Assembly (NCBI GenBank): GCA_032622095.1
Contig: CP136068.1
Location: forward strand, 164,381,465 to 164,445,464
Source of the DNA: Siphonodentalium dalli
Taxonomy: Eukaryota; Mollusca; Scaphopoda; Gadilida; Siphonodentaliidae
Length of the DNA: 64,000 nucleotides
Direction: 5' to 3'
The position numbers and the translations under genes were made by a program. The notes beneath the pieces were generated by a model. It was not told the DNA's origin and made no database searches. It saw only the letters and a list, made by a program, of their open reading frames with translations. Below are positions 1-11,053 of the stretch, one piece after another. The first letter of the stretch is position 1. Each line of letters begins with the position of its first letter.

Positions 1-563
1 TGTGAGTTTTCCAGACAAAAATATAGGTCAAATTCAAGGTTCCGGTCCAAATATTTTTCACTGACTTATGACTCTTTTCGACCAATACTACAATTTAGTG
101 TCACTGCCATTGTTTGTTTGTGTACAGTTCATAAAAGCACACCGGCGTATTTTGCCACACCCAGCGTAGCGTTATTCTTTCAATCAGTGGTTAGAGCACA
201 ACAATAAATTAGCCTGGTTTAGGCCAATATATAAACAATGCTAGATTTACATCTCCACATTTTTAGTCCCATCCTCATTTTTTTTTAGTTGGATGTTTTG
301 TATAAAAAAAAATTCTCATGCCTTAACCATCAAATTACATTTCAGTGACCCATTAATCAGTCTATTTTGATCAAATTGGACAATCTATATCACCTTGTAT
401 TACATAAGATAGGATACTACTTCACTATTTAGAAATGTCCGTGACCATTTATGTTAGGAAGAATAAAATATAAAATATAAAATTCACCCTCCCGCCCCAT
501 TTTTCTGATAAAGATGTGGATGTAAACTAGCTGTTTATTTATATTGGCCTGCTGTGTGGGATA
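1..563. other. Intronic sequence without recognised feature
   Basis: AT-rich sequence upstream of the first visible exon. I see no exon, RNA gene or mobile-element end in it. It is presumably intron of the maelstrom-like gene, whose 5' exons must lie left of the window. Confidence 0.5.
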
Positions 564-656
564 GCAGAATGAGGTGCTCAGAGGATGAATTTGGTGATGC
601 TAGCCCACCTTGTGGGGTAGCATCACTAAATTCACCCTCTGAGCACCTCATTCTGC
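564..656. repeat. Foldback hairpin repeat, family 1
   Basis: Starts GCAGAATGAGG and ends with its complement CCTCATTCTGC; the arms pair almost completely around a short loop. Related hairpins occur at 12089, 15221, 16084, 30268 and 30679. This is a short non-autonomous foldback element; I cannot assign it to a transposase family. Confidence 0.75.
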
Positions 657-754
657 AAATGGCAGACACACTATAAATAGGCTTGAAATACACCAATCAA
701 GTTAAATAGATTTACTATTATTACAATATCAAGGAAAAAGTTGTAGGTGGTCTT

Positions 755-1021
755 TTAACCCTTTAACGATGGGAGCTGCACTGGTGATACTAATTAAAAA
801 CTATAAAAATCATGTGCCATTCTCTTATATATACGAGTCTCTAATAGTGAGCCTCACATATATAAGAGAATGCACTGGCTTACAAGGTCAATGTAAATAT
901 CATTTGGCCAATGCATTCCCTTATATATGCGAGGCCCTTTGGGAGACTTATATAAATAAGAGAATACATTGGCACAGGGTTTTTACATAATTCCAGGAAG
1001 CTCCAGTCATGGAAGGGTTAT
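755..1021. mobile_element. piggyBac-like MITE (diverged)
   Basis: Bounded by TTAA on the left and TTAT on the right, with inverted ends beginning CCCTTTAACGATGG and ending CATGGAAGGG. The interior carries inverted copies of a TATATAAGAGAATGCA motif shared with the other TTAA elements of this window (18650, 29586, 32500, 39407, 56811). TTAA target duplication with CCC-type termini is the piggyBac hallmark. There is no transposase, so it is non-autonomous. Confidence 0.65.
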
Positions 1022-1132
1022 ATTATTTACACCTTATTTAAACAAATTTCTAACAGAAGTCACTCCTCTGTATATGATAAGTTAACGTGGGTCCCTGGGT
1101 ACAGGTCTACTGAGAAATCACTCTTCTTAATG

Positions 1133-1343
1133 TACAGTAATGCCCTACATAATCGACTCCTTAATCACACCAGAATTATGGGTAATTTTTCAGAATTTAG
1201 TTGGAAATATGGCTTGTTGCCATTCATCGGAAAGCTCTCACTGAGAGAATGAATGACAACAAGCCATATTTCTGACTAAATCCTGAAAAATTACCCATAA
1301 TTCTGCTGTAGTCAAGGAGTTGATTATTTAGGGCATTACTGTA
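1133..1343. mobile_element. Tc1/mariner-like foldback MITE
   Basis: A near-complete palindrome of about 210 bp flanked by TA. Both ends read TACAGTAATGCCCTA inward, followed by a long arm with AATCGACTCCTTAA. TA target and CAGT termini are typical of Tc1/mariner MITEs. Other copies are at 30490, 30927 and 38815, with an end fragment near 34610. Confidence 0.75.
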
Positions 1344-1403
1344 GAACATCCAGGCTGGTTCCAGTTCTGGTTCTTATTTAAATTCATGTCTTATTTCCTA
1401 CAG

Positions 1404-1466
1404 GTGTGAATACCATGAAGACATTGACTGTAAATATTGTGCTCTAGGAGTCGTCAACAGATATGC
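1404..1466 (+). CDS. mael: Maelstrom-like gene, first visible exon (end of MAEL domain)
   Basis: Acceptor TTTCCTACAG precedes the exon and donor GTGAGT follows it. It enters with one base completing a codon and ends two bases into a codon. The peptide is CEYHEDIDCKYC followed by ALGVVNRY. A Cys-x2-His-x4-Cys spacing followed by an RY-rich helix resembles the end of the MAEL domain, whose zinc-binding EHHCHC signature finishes with Cys-His-Cys. Maelstrom acts in nuage and nucleus in piRNA-guided transposon silencing. The HMG box and the start of the MAEL domain are not in the window. Splice sites and frame are seen; the family name is recognised from the motif and not confirmed by a search. 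Confidence 0.7.
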
Positions 1467-1550
1467 GTGAGTTTTATACCTGATCCATGATTTTTCCTTA
1501 TTTAGTGGGTTGATTGGAAATCTGGTTCGTCCTCTTTTCTATTGATAACC

Positions 1551-1800
1551 GTCTTATGTATGCCCATAGTATGTATCTCCATAGTTCATGTACCGACACA
1601 TAAGGTCTTATGTGTATCCATAGTTCATGTGCCGACACATAAGATCTTATGTATGTCCATAGTTCATGTGCCGACACAAGGTCTTATGTATGTCCATAGT
1701 TCATTTGCCGTTACATAAGGTCTTTTGTATGTCCATTATTCATGTGCCAACACATAAGGTCTTATGTATGTCCATAGTTCATGTGCCGATACATAAGGTC
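1551..1800. repeat. Minisatellite, ~49-bp unit
   Basis: About five or six tandem copies of a unit containing TCTTATGTATGTCCATAG and TTCATGTGCCGACACATAAG. It begins about 85 bp after the donor of the preceding exon but shows no similarity to exon sequence. Confidence 0.85.
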
Positions 1801-1821
1801 ATACAAATAAAAATAATTGAT

Positions 1822-2260
1822 TCTCCGTGGTCCAGTGGTTAGCGCGTTGGACTTGTCTTCGCTGTCAACACAGCGAGGCGAGTTCGCGGCTGGCTGGTGG
1901 TCTGTTATGAGTTTCCACACAGCTGTGGCTTGGCCGACTTGAGCGATGTGCAATTGTTGGATTGTACACTGTTTGAATCTCGCGCCAAGTTGTGACCCTT
2001 GAGCAAAGGTCGCTCGTACTGTGTCTGCTTTGCACCACCCATGCATTACAAGGGTACCTGATAATGAGCAGTGAAAGATCTTGTCAGTATGCTAGCCATA
2101 TGGTATCCTCGCATACTCCCGGCTGTACCTCCCCCTGTCCCCGGGGAGCAGTAGATGGTTACTGAATGTTCAGGCTCATCAGGGTAATAATTGTAAAACT
2201 TTGAGCGCTTTGGGCCTCATGGGAAAGGCGCTTTACAAATGCTATACATTATTAATATAT
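1822..2260 (+). mobile_element. tRNA-derived SINE
   Basis: The head resembles a tRNA 5' half with an A-box-like TCCAGTGGTTAGCGCG and, about 45 bp on, a degenerate B box (GAGTTCGCGGC). A tRNA-unrelated body follows, and the tail GGCGCTTTACAAATGCTA ends in an AT-rich run. That tail type is common in invertebrate and fish SINEs. The anticodon region is not a plausible tRNA fold, so this is not a functional tRNA gene. The length of about 440 bp is within the SINE range. Confidence 0.65.
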
Positions 2261-3019
2261 TTTCAATTAGTGAGAGGTAGGATTTTATTTTTATTTTGTA
2301 TTTATTTGTTGTGATAAAGTTGACCTGAAATTTGTGTACATTATACCCCTAGCATTGTTAAAACAACAAACTGTGAGTTAATTAAAAATTATTTAATACT
2401 GAAAAAAGAAATTATTTCACACTCGGTGAATAATTGTATAATGGGAATTCTCTGAATATACATGTGTCAAATATACCAAAGGTCCCAATTGGAAAAACAC
2501 TGGTTCCAAAAAGTGTATGTGGCAGTGTATGGGTCCTTTGATATATTTATATGAATAGTGTGCACAGATATCTATTCAATGAACCATCTATTTCATTTAA
2601 ACAGGGTGGCATGTGAGGATCGATATAACTATTGACCATGGTCATGATGGCTTATTGTTTTGCAATCAAAAGCAACATGATTTGTTGTTATTTAAATCAA
2701 ATTTTCAGACACATGTGTTTTCTGGTTGCTTTAAATTCACGGAATTATTTTTACTTCAGATAAGGACATAATCGATTTGCAGTCTCATAATCATCGTTCA
2801 CACATGATCCGTGAGAACACGTAAAACAGTATTTTAAAAAACCCATTATCGACGTCGCATATCTTTTTGGCTTTCGTTCCTGATTTTCGTATTTAATGAT
2901 TGTTCTTCAACCCAGTGAAGGTCCATATTTCAACCTTAATCGTGGTTGGCTAACACCACATCTTTAATAAACCATCATACTTAAAGCTTTCAGTCATTCA
3001 TATGATTATACTTCGATTT
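2261..3019. other. Intron sequence, no feature seen
   Basis: AT-rich sequence between the SINE and a palindromic element. No exon-like reading frame with splice signals was found. Confidence 0.5.
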
Positions 3020-3905
3020 TGTCATGACACTGCACCATGTCACCTATTTTCGTTTTGGTAATTCTAAAAGTTATTTTTTATGAATTTTATATCCAAATTG
3101 ACAACACACACTGTCATTGTTACATACTAATTAAATGCAGTGTCTCTCTATGGCAAAATTATTTTCATTAGTTGATCGCCGCTAGTTAAGTCCGGAATCA
3201 AGAAGTAAATATTTACAATTGAGTGCAGTTCAGACAAAGTTTTCTATGGAGTGATACAGTCATTTTGCTTGAGATGTTCAGTGATGATAGTAGAATGCCG
3301 CCTGAATACTAACTTATCAGTTTCACCCACCCGAACAAGTCCATAATTTGTCTTTAACCCTTTCATGAGCTTCCTGAATTTTTGCGAAAATCCTGTGCCA
3401 TAGGTCGCCTTGCATATATAAGAAAATGCATTGGCCTAACAAATTTTATATTATTTTTTATAATGGTTAAAAAATGTAAGAAAAAATGAAAAAAGATTGT
3501 TAAAAAATGTAAGAAATCATGATAAAAACTGATAAAAATTGTTAAAGACATATTATGGACTTGTTTGGGTGCGTGAAATTGATAAGTTAGTACTCAGGCA
3601 CTTGGGGAATTTAGCATCCTACTAAACTCGCCGAAAATTTCAAAGATATCGATCATACCACTCCATAGAAAACATCGTCTGAACTATACTCAAAATGTCA
3701 ATATTTACATCTCGATTCGGGACGAAACTATCGGCGATAATCTAACACAAATGATTTTGCCATCAAGCGTCATTGTATTTAATTAATATATAAGAATGAC
3801 GGTGCATATCGTCAATTTGGATTAATATTCATAACAAATAACTACTATAAGACAGATTATTCTCAATTTCCATGTGATCACCGTACTGGAGTGTTTCACA
3901 TCACT
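3020..3905. mobile_element. Large palindromic element with nested TTAA fragment
   Basis: The left arm (about 3020-3353) is the diverged reverse complement of the right arm (about 3541-3905). Diagnostic pieces are the CTAACTTATCA block, the CTCCATAGAAAAC block and TTAATTAATATATAAGAATG. The centre (3354-3540) begins TTAACCCTTTCATG and carries the GCATATATAAGAAAATGCA motif of the TTAA MITE family, so a partial MITE sits at the centre. A further copy of the right arm is at about 58000-58372. Confidence 0.6.
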
Positions 3906-4147
3906 TTAAAGAATGTAAGAACAAAATTATAATATGTCTTTAAGGCCCCTAATGTGATAAATTTAACAATAGATCAACTGACCTCTCTTCCAAAACAATA
4001 TCTATAAACTAATGTCAACAAATTTTAAATTCTATTCTGTCAGATTGACTCTTTTAGGCAAAACAAAAAACTTTGATGTGGAACACTTTTCTACTCTTTA
4101 TTGTAAACTTGAGATACATTGTCAATGACCTCTGACCTCTCTTCCAG

Positions 4148-4364
4148 CTATGCTTTATCAGATGCCTTGTCATCGAAATATGGTTTCAAACTGACAAAGA
4201 AGTGCCACCTCCCTGCGAGAGATGAAGACTTTGTGGCATCCGTCGTTCTCCCGACAGGCAGGGCAGAGCCAGAGCCGAAGAACCAGTTCAGGAGCACGAC
4301 CGGACCGAAGAAAAGGGCCCAACAGAGGGAGCCACCGCCTCCACAAAGAACCGAACCTCAGTCT
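4148..4364 (+). CDS. mael: Maelstrom-like gene, second visible exon
   Basis: Acceptor CTCTCTTCCAG and donor GTATGT bound 217 bp. One base completes the codon left open by the previous exon and the exon ends in phase 0. The first ~40 residues (YALSDALSSKYGF, then KLTKKCHLPARDEDF) continue the helix and conserved HLP-type motif that close the MAEL domain. The remainder is basic and Pro/Gln-rich (KKRAQQREPPPP, QRTEPQS), the start of the disordered C-terminal tail. The last ~44 bp plus the donor are the founder of the 90-bp array that follows, so the annotated exon end should be treated with care. Confidence 0.75.
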
Positions 4365-4822
4365 GTATGTTTATGCCATTTAAAAATAATTTACCTTATT
4401 GGCTAGTACCAGTAGAGGGAGCCACAACCTCCGCTAAGAACCAAACCTGCGTCGGTATGTTTACAGTATGTTAAAATAATTTACCTTATTAGCTAGTACC
4501 ACAAAAGGGAGCCACGACCTCTGCTAAGAACCAAATCTGTGTCGGTATGTTTACGCCATTTAAAAATAATTTACCTTATTAGCTAGTACCACAAAAGGGA
4601 GCCACTTCCTCTGCTAAGAACCGAACCTGTGTCGGTATGTTTACGCCATATAAAAATAATTTACCTTATTAGCTAGTTAGAGTAGAGGGATCCACCACCT
4701 CCGCTAAGAACAAACCTTTCTCTATGTTTATGCCATGTAAAAATAATTTACCTTATCAGCTAGTACCAGTAGAGGAAGCCATGATCTCCACTAAGAACCG
4801 ATCCTTGTCTATATGTTTACAC
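4321..4822 (+). repeat. 90-bp tandem array of an exon-intron junction
   Basis: Six units at about 4324, 4414, 4504, 4594, 4684 and 4771. Each repeats the last ~40 bp of the preceding exon (GGGAGCCAC, then CCTC...AAGAACC) and the first ~45 bp of its intron; the first four carry an unchanged GTATGT donor and the last two changed versions. In the units at about 4504 and 4594 the stretch from TAC after CTAG to the donor is open for 16 codons, phase 0 to phase 0; the other units carry a stop there. Confidence 0.85.
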
Positions 4823-4933
4823 CCAGGGAGTAATCTTGGGCTAATTTGGGCGTGCCGGTTAGGTGAATTTGGGCGGCTTGAAAATGCTTGATTTGGCAAT
4901 CTGGGGGGCTCAATTCATTAGCCATATTTGCAG

Positions 4934-4986
4934 GTCAGTAATCGTCAGTGATCGTCATTGATCGTCAGTGATCGTCAGTAATCGTT
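4934..4986. repeat. Short tandem repeat, 10-bp unit
   Basis: Five copies of (G/A)ATCGTCAGT with single-base variants. The intron around it (4823-5030) shows nothing else. Confidence 0.85.
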
Positions 4987-5034
4987 GTTCTGGCATGTAG
5001 ATAGGATCATTACTATACAAATATGCCAATCGTG

Positions 5035-5160
5035 ACTGGAAAGCAGCCCCTTTATCCCGCATGGAAAGCAGCCCCTTTATCCCGCATGGAAAGCAGCCCC
5101 TTTATCCCGCATGGAAAGCAGCCCCTTTATCCCGCATGGAAAGCAGCCCCTTTATCCCAC
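5035..5160. repeat. Minisatellite, 25-bp unit
   Basis: Five tandem copies of a 25-bp unit containing GGAAAGCAGCCCCTTTATCC. The array is open in one plus frame only because the unit lacks a stop; it is not a gene. Confidence 0.9.
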
Positions 5161-5566
5161 ATGTGTTGCCATGAGTGTTGGATAGTAGCACACGATGATT
5201 TATCATCTAACAGCCATCGATTGGGAGCAACATTCCCGCCCCGCTCACTCAGTCAAACTCATCGAACACACAGAAGGCAGAAATTAAAAAGACCATAGAC
5301 TTACGTGTCAATCGCTTTTATAGCGAAAAGACGGTCACATGATCTGTCGGAAGTTGAACCTAATTGGGGTTTGACCGTGCGTCGTACTGTAGGTATTTCG
5401 TACCGATTTTTAAAAACTTCTTCTAGAATCTTGCAAGCAAGAAATATATAACCATTAGTTCATTCAGTGTCCAAGATACTTATTAGGAGATACATATTTT
5501 GGGTAAAAAATATTATATTTTACCATATAGTTCAGTGGGCAAGATATATATACCGTAAATCATACA

Positions 5567-5944
5567 GTTGAAATACATTTGCAGACAAAATACAATATTT
5601 TTCAAAATAAGTAAAATAGATATCTCCTAGAAGTATCTTGCCCACTGAACTCTGAGCTCCCTCCCAGGAATGTCCTAATGGGGAGAAATAGAGGTTGAGT
5701 CAATCTGGCGATTGGTTTTGGTGGAATCGGAGATCACGTGGCCGGATATTACAGGTCGTCATCAACCATGATAAAATGTACCATAGAATTTTCGTACCGT
5801 TTTCAACTCAGGGGTTGTTAACCCTTCCTAGTTAAATTGGAATATACCATATAGTTCAGTGGGCAAGATAACTTTGATGGAGATATATATTTTACTTATT
5901 TTGAAAAATATTGTATTTTGTCTGCAAATGTATTTCAACTGTAT
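5567..5944. repeat. Inverted repeat (foldback)
   Basis: The arm at about 5567-5654 (ATACAGTTGAAATACATTTG to CTTGCCCACTGAACT) is the reverse complement of 5839-5944. A ~185-bp spacer separates them. It is likely a foldback element; no target duplication was recognised. Confidence 0.65.
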
Positions 5945-6659
5945 TATTTACGCACGCATTTGCTGCATACAATAAAGTTATAGATTGATGACTAAAATCA
6001 GATGGGTTCGCAATTGTGAGAGATAGTTTGATATCGGTGGCTGTTGTATTCTATTTCCTGCCATTATCAAAACAAGTGCGCACAAGAGACATACTAGTAA
6101 AGTTTTGTCTTTTTTCCCGCGAAATATTTGACTACCTACATTCAGTAGTCTGTGTTGATTGAGTGGGTGTCTAGTCTAGTACACTGAAAGCAATCTGTGT
6201 TGATTGAGTGGGTGTCTAGTACAATGAAAGCAAATGAAATGAAAGGATTTTCTCACCACATCCACTACATGCCCACTTACGATAGTAAAATGTTTTATTT
6301 GCGGAAAGCTGACAATATAATTACTGAAATCTAAACGTAGTGTTGGTGCACAGCCATGAGTTGTGCTGCGATCATTCCGCGGTGGTTAAAGAAAGAGCAC
6401 CCCTGTCGGACCTGAATAAGAAGGAAAATACATTTTTTACCAGAGTTATGGCCCTTAGTTTGTCGCGTTTGATATGTTTGTTAGCGCGATTGCAAACTTC
6501 ACCTGATTCCATTCATATGGATTATTCACAACAATATCTCAATCAAGTTCAAAAACCATGTTTGTGCGATTTTATTAGTCGAGTTTTTTTCCAAAACTCG
6601 ACTTATAGTTTGATGAGGGACGGCGGGCGGGCGGGCGGCGTGTTTTGCTTATAACTCAA
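5945..6659. other. Intron sequence with a short direct duplication
   Basis: A ~40-bp direct repeat (GTCTGTGTTGATTGAGTGGG, then TGTCTAGT) occurs at about 6149 and 6190. A GGGCGGGCGGGC run lies near 6626. No exon was seen. Confidence 0.5.
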
Positions 6660-7930
6660 CCGTTTTGGTGTGTGAGTACATATCCATGCACGTAAGCTGC
6701 AGACAAAAAAATCGGGTTTGTCTGCACATTTATTACAGAGTTATGGCCCTTTGAATTTTTAGCTCGTTAGCGCGATAACTTCAACAAACGTTATCCGATT
6801 TGATTGAAATTTGGTATATAGGTGTCTCCCAAGAATATCTCAGATGAGTTCGAAAACCGGCCTGGTCCGGTAAAATTTGATAGAGTTATGGCCCTTAATT
6901 AGTCATTTTTCACGAATTTTTAGCTCGTTAGCGCGATAACTTCAACAAACGTTATCCGATTTGATTGAAATTTGGTATATAGGTGTCTCCCAAGAATATC
7001 TCGGATGAGTTCGAAAACCGGCCTCGTCCGATAAAATTTGATAGAGTTATGGCCCTTAATTAGTCATTTTTCACGAATTTTCAGCTCGTTAGCGCGATAA
7101 CTTCAACAAACGTTATCCGATTTGATTGAAATTTGGTATATAGGTGTCTCCCAAGAATATCTCGGATGAGTTCGAAAACCGGCCTGGTCCGATAAAATTT
7201 GATATAGTTATGGCCCTTAATTAGTCATTTTTTCACAAATTTTCAGCTCGTTAGCACGATAATTTAACAAACATCATCCTATTTGATTGAAATTTTGATA
7301 TATAGGTGTCTCCCAAGAATACCTCGGACGAGTTTACCTGAGTTATGGCACTCAGTTCTGAGTTATGGTTCTTAACTGTCCCTATTCTTAACCTTTCATT
7401 AACTGCAATATGCATAACATTTTTCAAATTATCCCCTCTGCAAGTTGAGCTACTGTGTTATTATCCCCCGCCAAATTATACGTGTAGGAATGGGTTCCGT
7501 CCGTCCCGAATTTGTAAGAGTCATAACTTGAACAAATGTCAATGGATTTCAAAGAGTTTTGGTATATGAGTTCACCTGACCATTACCTAGATTGAGTTCG
7601 CAAGCCAGGTCCGGCCGGATATTTTTACCGGAGTTATTGGACTTTGTTTATTATTTATCATCGAATTTACCAAATAGCAAATAGACATCACAGGCCTCAT
7701 TTCCACAAATGTCAACGGATTTAAAAGATTTTTGTTATATGAGTTCACATGACCAGTATCTAGAACGAGTTCGCAAAACAGGTCCGGCCGGATATTTTCA
7801 GCAGAGTTATTGGACTTTGTTCAGCTTTGTTTATTATTTTTGGTGCAAATGGACGACATCACATGGCTAATTTCCACAAATGTCCCTACCTAAAATGAGT
7901 TCGCAAGCCAGGCTTTTTGACAAAATCCCA
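6660..7930 (+). repeat. Tandem array, ~161-bp unit, and a diverged second array
   Basis: Units are spaced 161-162 bp (AGCTCGTTAGCGCGATAA at 6761, 6922, 7083 and 7245), each with GAGTTATGGCCCTTAATTAG and CCGATTTGATTGAAATTTGG. After about 7500 a second, more diverged array carries TATGAGTTCACCTGACCA and GAGTTCGCAAGCCAGG. Between them (about 7370-7450) lies sequence like the 3' end of the pearl-like elements (CAAGTTGAGCTACTGTG). Such arrays are frequent in bivalve genomes. Confidence 0.7.
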
Positions 7931-8148
7931 CCTCTTGTTTAGCACATACTGAGAACGCAAACATTATTGAGAATGCACTTCCCCAACTGCACAATTCGGC
8001 GGGGGATACCGTCGTCTTCGACTGCTTGTTGACACATTAATTTATGTTCTACATTAATTAGTGAGTTAAGTTGGAAATATTCTATATTGCGTTCTTATTC
8101 CTCCTCCCAATGTAAACATTTGTTCGCGATTCAGATGAGCCATGTTCT

Positions 8149-8357
8149 TTAAAGGGGTACTGTACACTAAATCCGGCCATTTATGGGACCATCTCCTTTT
8201 ATACTCAACAGAATATATGCTACAAATGAGTGAATTTGAGCCATGGATGAGTGCAAAATACACTCATGTGCTCTATGAAATATGAACGATGTAAACAAAA
8301 TGGTAGTTATAATGAAAATTAATTTATGACTCGAGTCGGTGTACAGTACCCATTTAA
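8149..8357. mobile_element. TTAA-flanked MITE, family 2
   Basis: Ends read TTAAAGGGGTACTGTACAC and GTGTACAGTACCCATTTAA, an inverted pair with TTAA at each side. The interior includes CATCTCCTTTTATACTCAAC and TTATAATGAAAATTAATTTA, shared with the larger relative at 58591-59816. Confidence 0.7.
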
Positions 8358-8431
8358 AAACAAATAGTTGCATTCAAAATAATTAATGTCTTTTGTAAGA
8401 TCCAATATAGGTACTATGTTTCCCCTTTCAG

Positions 8432-8513
8432 GTTAAAAGATACGAGTTTAATGAGGAAGATGATGACGAGAATGAAGATGAATACCAGAAACTTAGAAGG
8501 CCAAATCTGCCAG
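8432..8513 (+). CDS. mael: Maelstrom-like gene, third visible exon (acidic segment)
   Basis: Acceptor TTTCCCCTTTCAG and donor GTAAAT. It enters in phase 0 and leaves in phase 1, both matching its neighbours. It encodes VKRYEFNEEDDDENEDEYQK and then LRRPNLP, a strongly acidic, probably disordered stretch flanked by basic residues. Its 3' end has been duplicated into the following intron at about 8534 and 8583, with the donor lost in those copies. Confidence 0.75.
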
Positions 8514-8620
8514 GTAAATATGAACTCAAAAGATCAGAAACTTAGGAGGCCAAATCTTCCAGATATATATGAACTCAAAATACCAGAAACTTAGGAGGCA
8601 AATCTCAAAAAGTTTAAAGG
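8490..8620 (+). repeat. Three-copy tandem repeat of the third exon's 3' end
   Basis: CAGAAACTTAG(A/G)AGG is followed by (C)CAAATCT at about 8494, 8535 and 8585, with TGAACTCAAAA between copies. Only the first copy keeps a GT donor; the second has AGATAT in its place. Confidence 0.75.
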
Positions 8621-8879
8621 GGTCTGATATCGATAATATATAGAAAACTAAGTAATTTGAGTCAAAGATGTATTCTTTAGATGTTCAGATTATCTTAAAA
8701 TCAAAGTTAATAATTTGATATAAGTTTAATTTATGGCTGGAGTTATAAATTAAATTACAACTCCAAGACTAGATCGCAAAGCAATTTTATGCTTGGGGTT
8801 TCTTCGGCACCTGTTGAGTAAAAAAAAAAATTTAAATTGGTTTTTATTTTTTTCTAAATTATTAATTATTAACTTTTTG

Positions 8880-9454
8880 CAAGACTAAATAATTTGGCAC
8901 ACCTGAGAGATCTCATCCGATCATTACCAAACTTCATATGGATCTTCGGGATGACCTCTGGACGGAAGTCATGAAATTTTTCCAAAATTCTCTGGAAAAA
9001 CATGGCCGCGAACAGCCATCTTGTATTTTACTCTTTTTATGACTAAATCCTTTGGCACAGCCTACATACCACCTGCCTCATTCAATCATCACCAATCTTC
9101 ATAGGTTACTTTGGGGTGACCTCTAGATGGGAGCCGTCATTTTTTTTCCGAAACTCATCTTGGATTTCAAATTAGAATCCAACGCTGCACCCTGCAGTCC
9201 GCATTTATGAAAGAATTGTTTACAGGCATGTTTTGGATCACCTCCAGATAGGAGCTATCAAATTTGAACGATTAAAAACATGGTCACCGGCAGCCAATTT
9301 GGATTTCACTCTTTGCATGACTTCATTGAAAAAACCAACAGCCATCTTGGATTTTACTCTCTATATGACTAAATCCTTTGGTGCACCCAAGAGGCCAACT
9401 CCCTCATCTGATCAGCACCAAACATCATATGGATTTTTGGGGTGACCTCTAGAT
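8880..9454 (+). repeat. Diverged pearl-like array fragment
   Basis: Degenerate copies of the ~160-bp monomer with ATGACTAAATCCTTTGG, GCCATCTTGGATTTTACTC and GGGGTGACCTCTAGATGGG. It is the oldest-looking copy of the family found at 25619, 34864 and 41868. The right side is cut by the element starting at about 9455. Confidence 0.65.
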
Positions 9455-10925
9455 GGGTGTATAAGTCGCATCTTTTTTACCTGAATATATAGCCCAGAAT
9501 ATTGGTGCGCCTTATACAACGGTAACTCAAAATGGGGGTGAAATCTTGACTCATTTTCGGGGAGTTTGAGCCACGACCATAAGTACACGTGTCGCGAAGA
9601 CAAGGAGATATTCACAGCAAATATCGGCGGAGATTCAGCCACAAAAACTCTCCATAAAGAAGGATAATATTCTTTGAATTAAAATATTGAACAAAGTTAT
9701 CTTACTCTTCACTATTATTAACTTTTATTCCCAAAATCCCGGAAAAAAAGTGTGATATAACCGGATATGTGCTAAACCGAAAGTACAAATTCTGAATTAA
9801 CAACAAAATGGACTCGTCTTACGAACAAAATGTACTCGTCTTACGGTTTCACCTCTAAAAGAAATGGACACATTACACCATTTATTAAAAGTTAAGAAGC
9901 AAAAAACTTAAGGTCAAACTAAGTAAAATGCACATGAAGTACAACGGATATGAGCGAAACCGAAAGTACAAAATGGACTCGTCTTACGATTTTACCAGCA
10001 AAAGAAATGGACGCATTCCGCTCTCTTTATTTGGCATGTGCTTTGTGCTGTCCGATTTAGTGTTATATAACAGCTGTGTGATTATATATATTCAATTAGG
10101 CCCATTGAAATAAAGTAAACGTGATTGCATATTTGTTTTGACAAACTATTACAGTGAATGAATACCCATCGATGTGTCTATCAAACAACCAACACTGTAT
10201 TGTTATTCAAGGCATGTGAGCTGATTAATAGTCAGGCAGTGTGACCCGCACTAAAATAACTGTGGATATAATTCGTCCATTGTTTGATTGGACGTCGGCG
10301 ATTTCAATTTCGGCGTCTTTGATCTCTGCGAACATGTGTGCAAGGTTTATGTTGTGTTGCGTTAATACAGTTCATTAAGTACTCAAGTCTTTTTTATGAG
10401 CAGAAGTACTCAGTATGATGCTTATGCAGTTATAAAAACGCCAATGCTATATATTAGGGGGGGGGGTCAAAATTAAGTTTATTAGACATACATTTATTTT
10501 AATAATAATACAATGTTTGTTGGTAATCTTTACCACCCAAGAGGATTTAGATGAATCCAGAGAATGCACATGGTTGAACAAGAGGAATAACTCTACTTTT
10601 CTGGAATCCCCAAATCGAACGCATATTTATCGTAGTATTCACCTATATTTTGCCGCAATGTTTTATGTTTAAGAACAAACACTTGCACCCACTATTCATA
10701 GGATGAATAATAAGCAAACCTTGTAAAGATTTTCTAAACATTCTTTAATATAAAAAAATTTGGGAGGCATACTTACGTCGCTTACCCGACGATCCGCCGC
10801 CAACTCGACCGCCGAAAGTAGGTGCGCCTTATACACCGATAACTGGCAAAAGGGAGGGTTTTGGAGTGAAAAATAGGGGTGCGACTTATACATGCATGCA
10901 ACTTATACACCGAAATTTACGGTAA
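9455..10925. mobile_element. DNA-transposon remnant with GTATAAGTCGCA-type ends
   Basis: The left side has GGTGTATAAGTCGCATC and GGTGCGCCTTATACA. The right side has the inverted counterparts GGTGCGCCTTATACACCG and GGGGTGCGACTTATACATG, ending near AAATTTACGGTAA. Interior tandem duplications carry AAATGGACTCGTCTTACG (about 9808-9980). Ends of this kind occur on pogo/Tigger-like elements, but I cannot see a transposase or a clear target duplication. Confidence 0.45.
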
Positions 10926-10981
10926 CAATAATTGTTTAATCAAGGATGTCTCTGATAACCACACATGTTTTTTCACTTCAG

Positions 10982-11053
10982 CATTCTTCCCTGTGAAGAA
11001 CCAATCGGCTGTTAACGTGCTAGACGATGAAGACTTTCCAACTTTAGGAGCAG
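10982..11053 (+). CDS. mael: Maelstrom-like gene, fourth visible exon (FPTLG motif)
   Basis: Acceptor TTTCACTTCAG and donor GTTTGTG bound 72 bp, phase 1 in and phase 1 out. It encodes AFFPVKNQSAVN and then VLDDEDFPTLGA. A short acidic DEDFPTLG motif in a disordered tail looks like a linear binding motif. I infer this from its composition and its central position between two low-complexity segments; no partner is known to me. Confidence 0.7.

Noticed and set aside
1822-1900. tRNA gene
   Set aside because: A- and B-box-like words are present but no cloverleaf or acceptor stem closes, and the sequence continues into a SINE body and tail.
5023-5298. 91-codon plus-strand frame
   Set aside because: It is the translation of the 25-bp minisatellite, which simply lacks stops.
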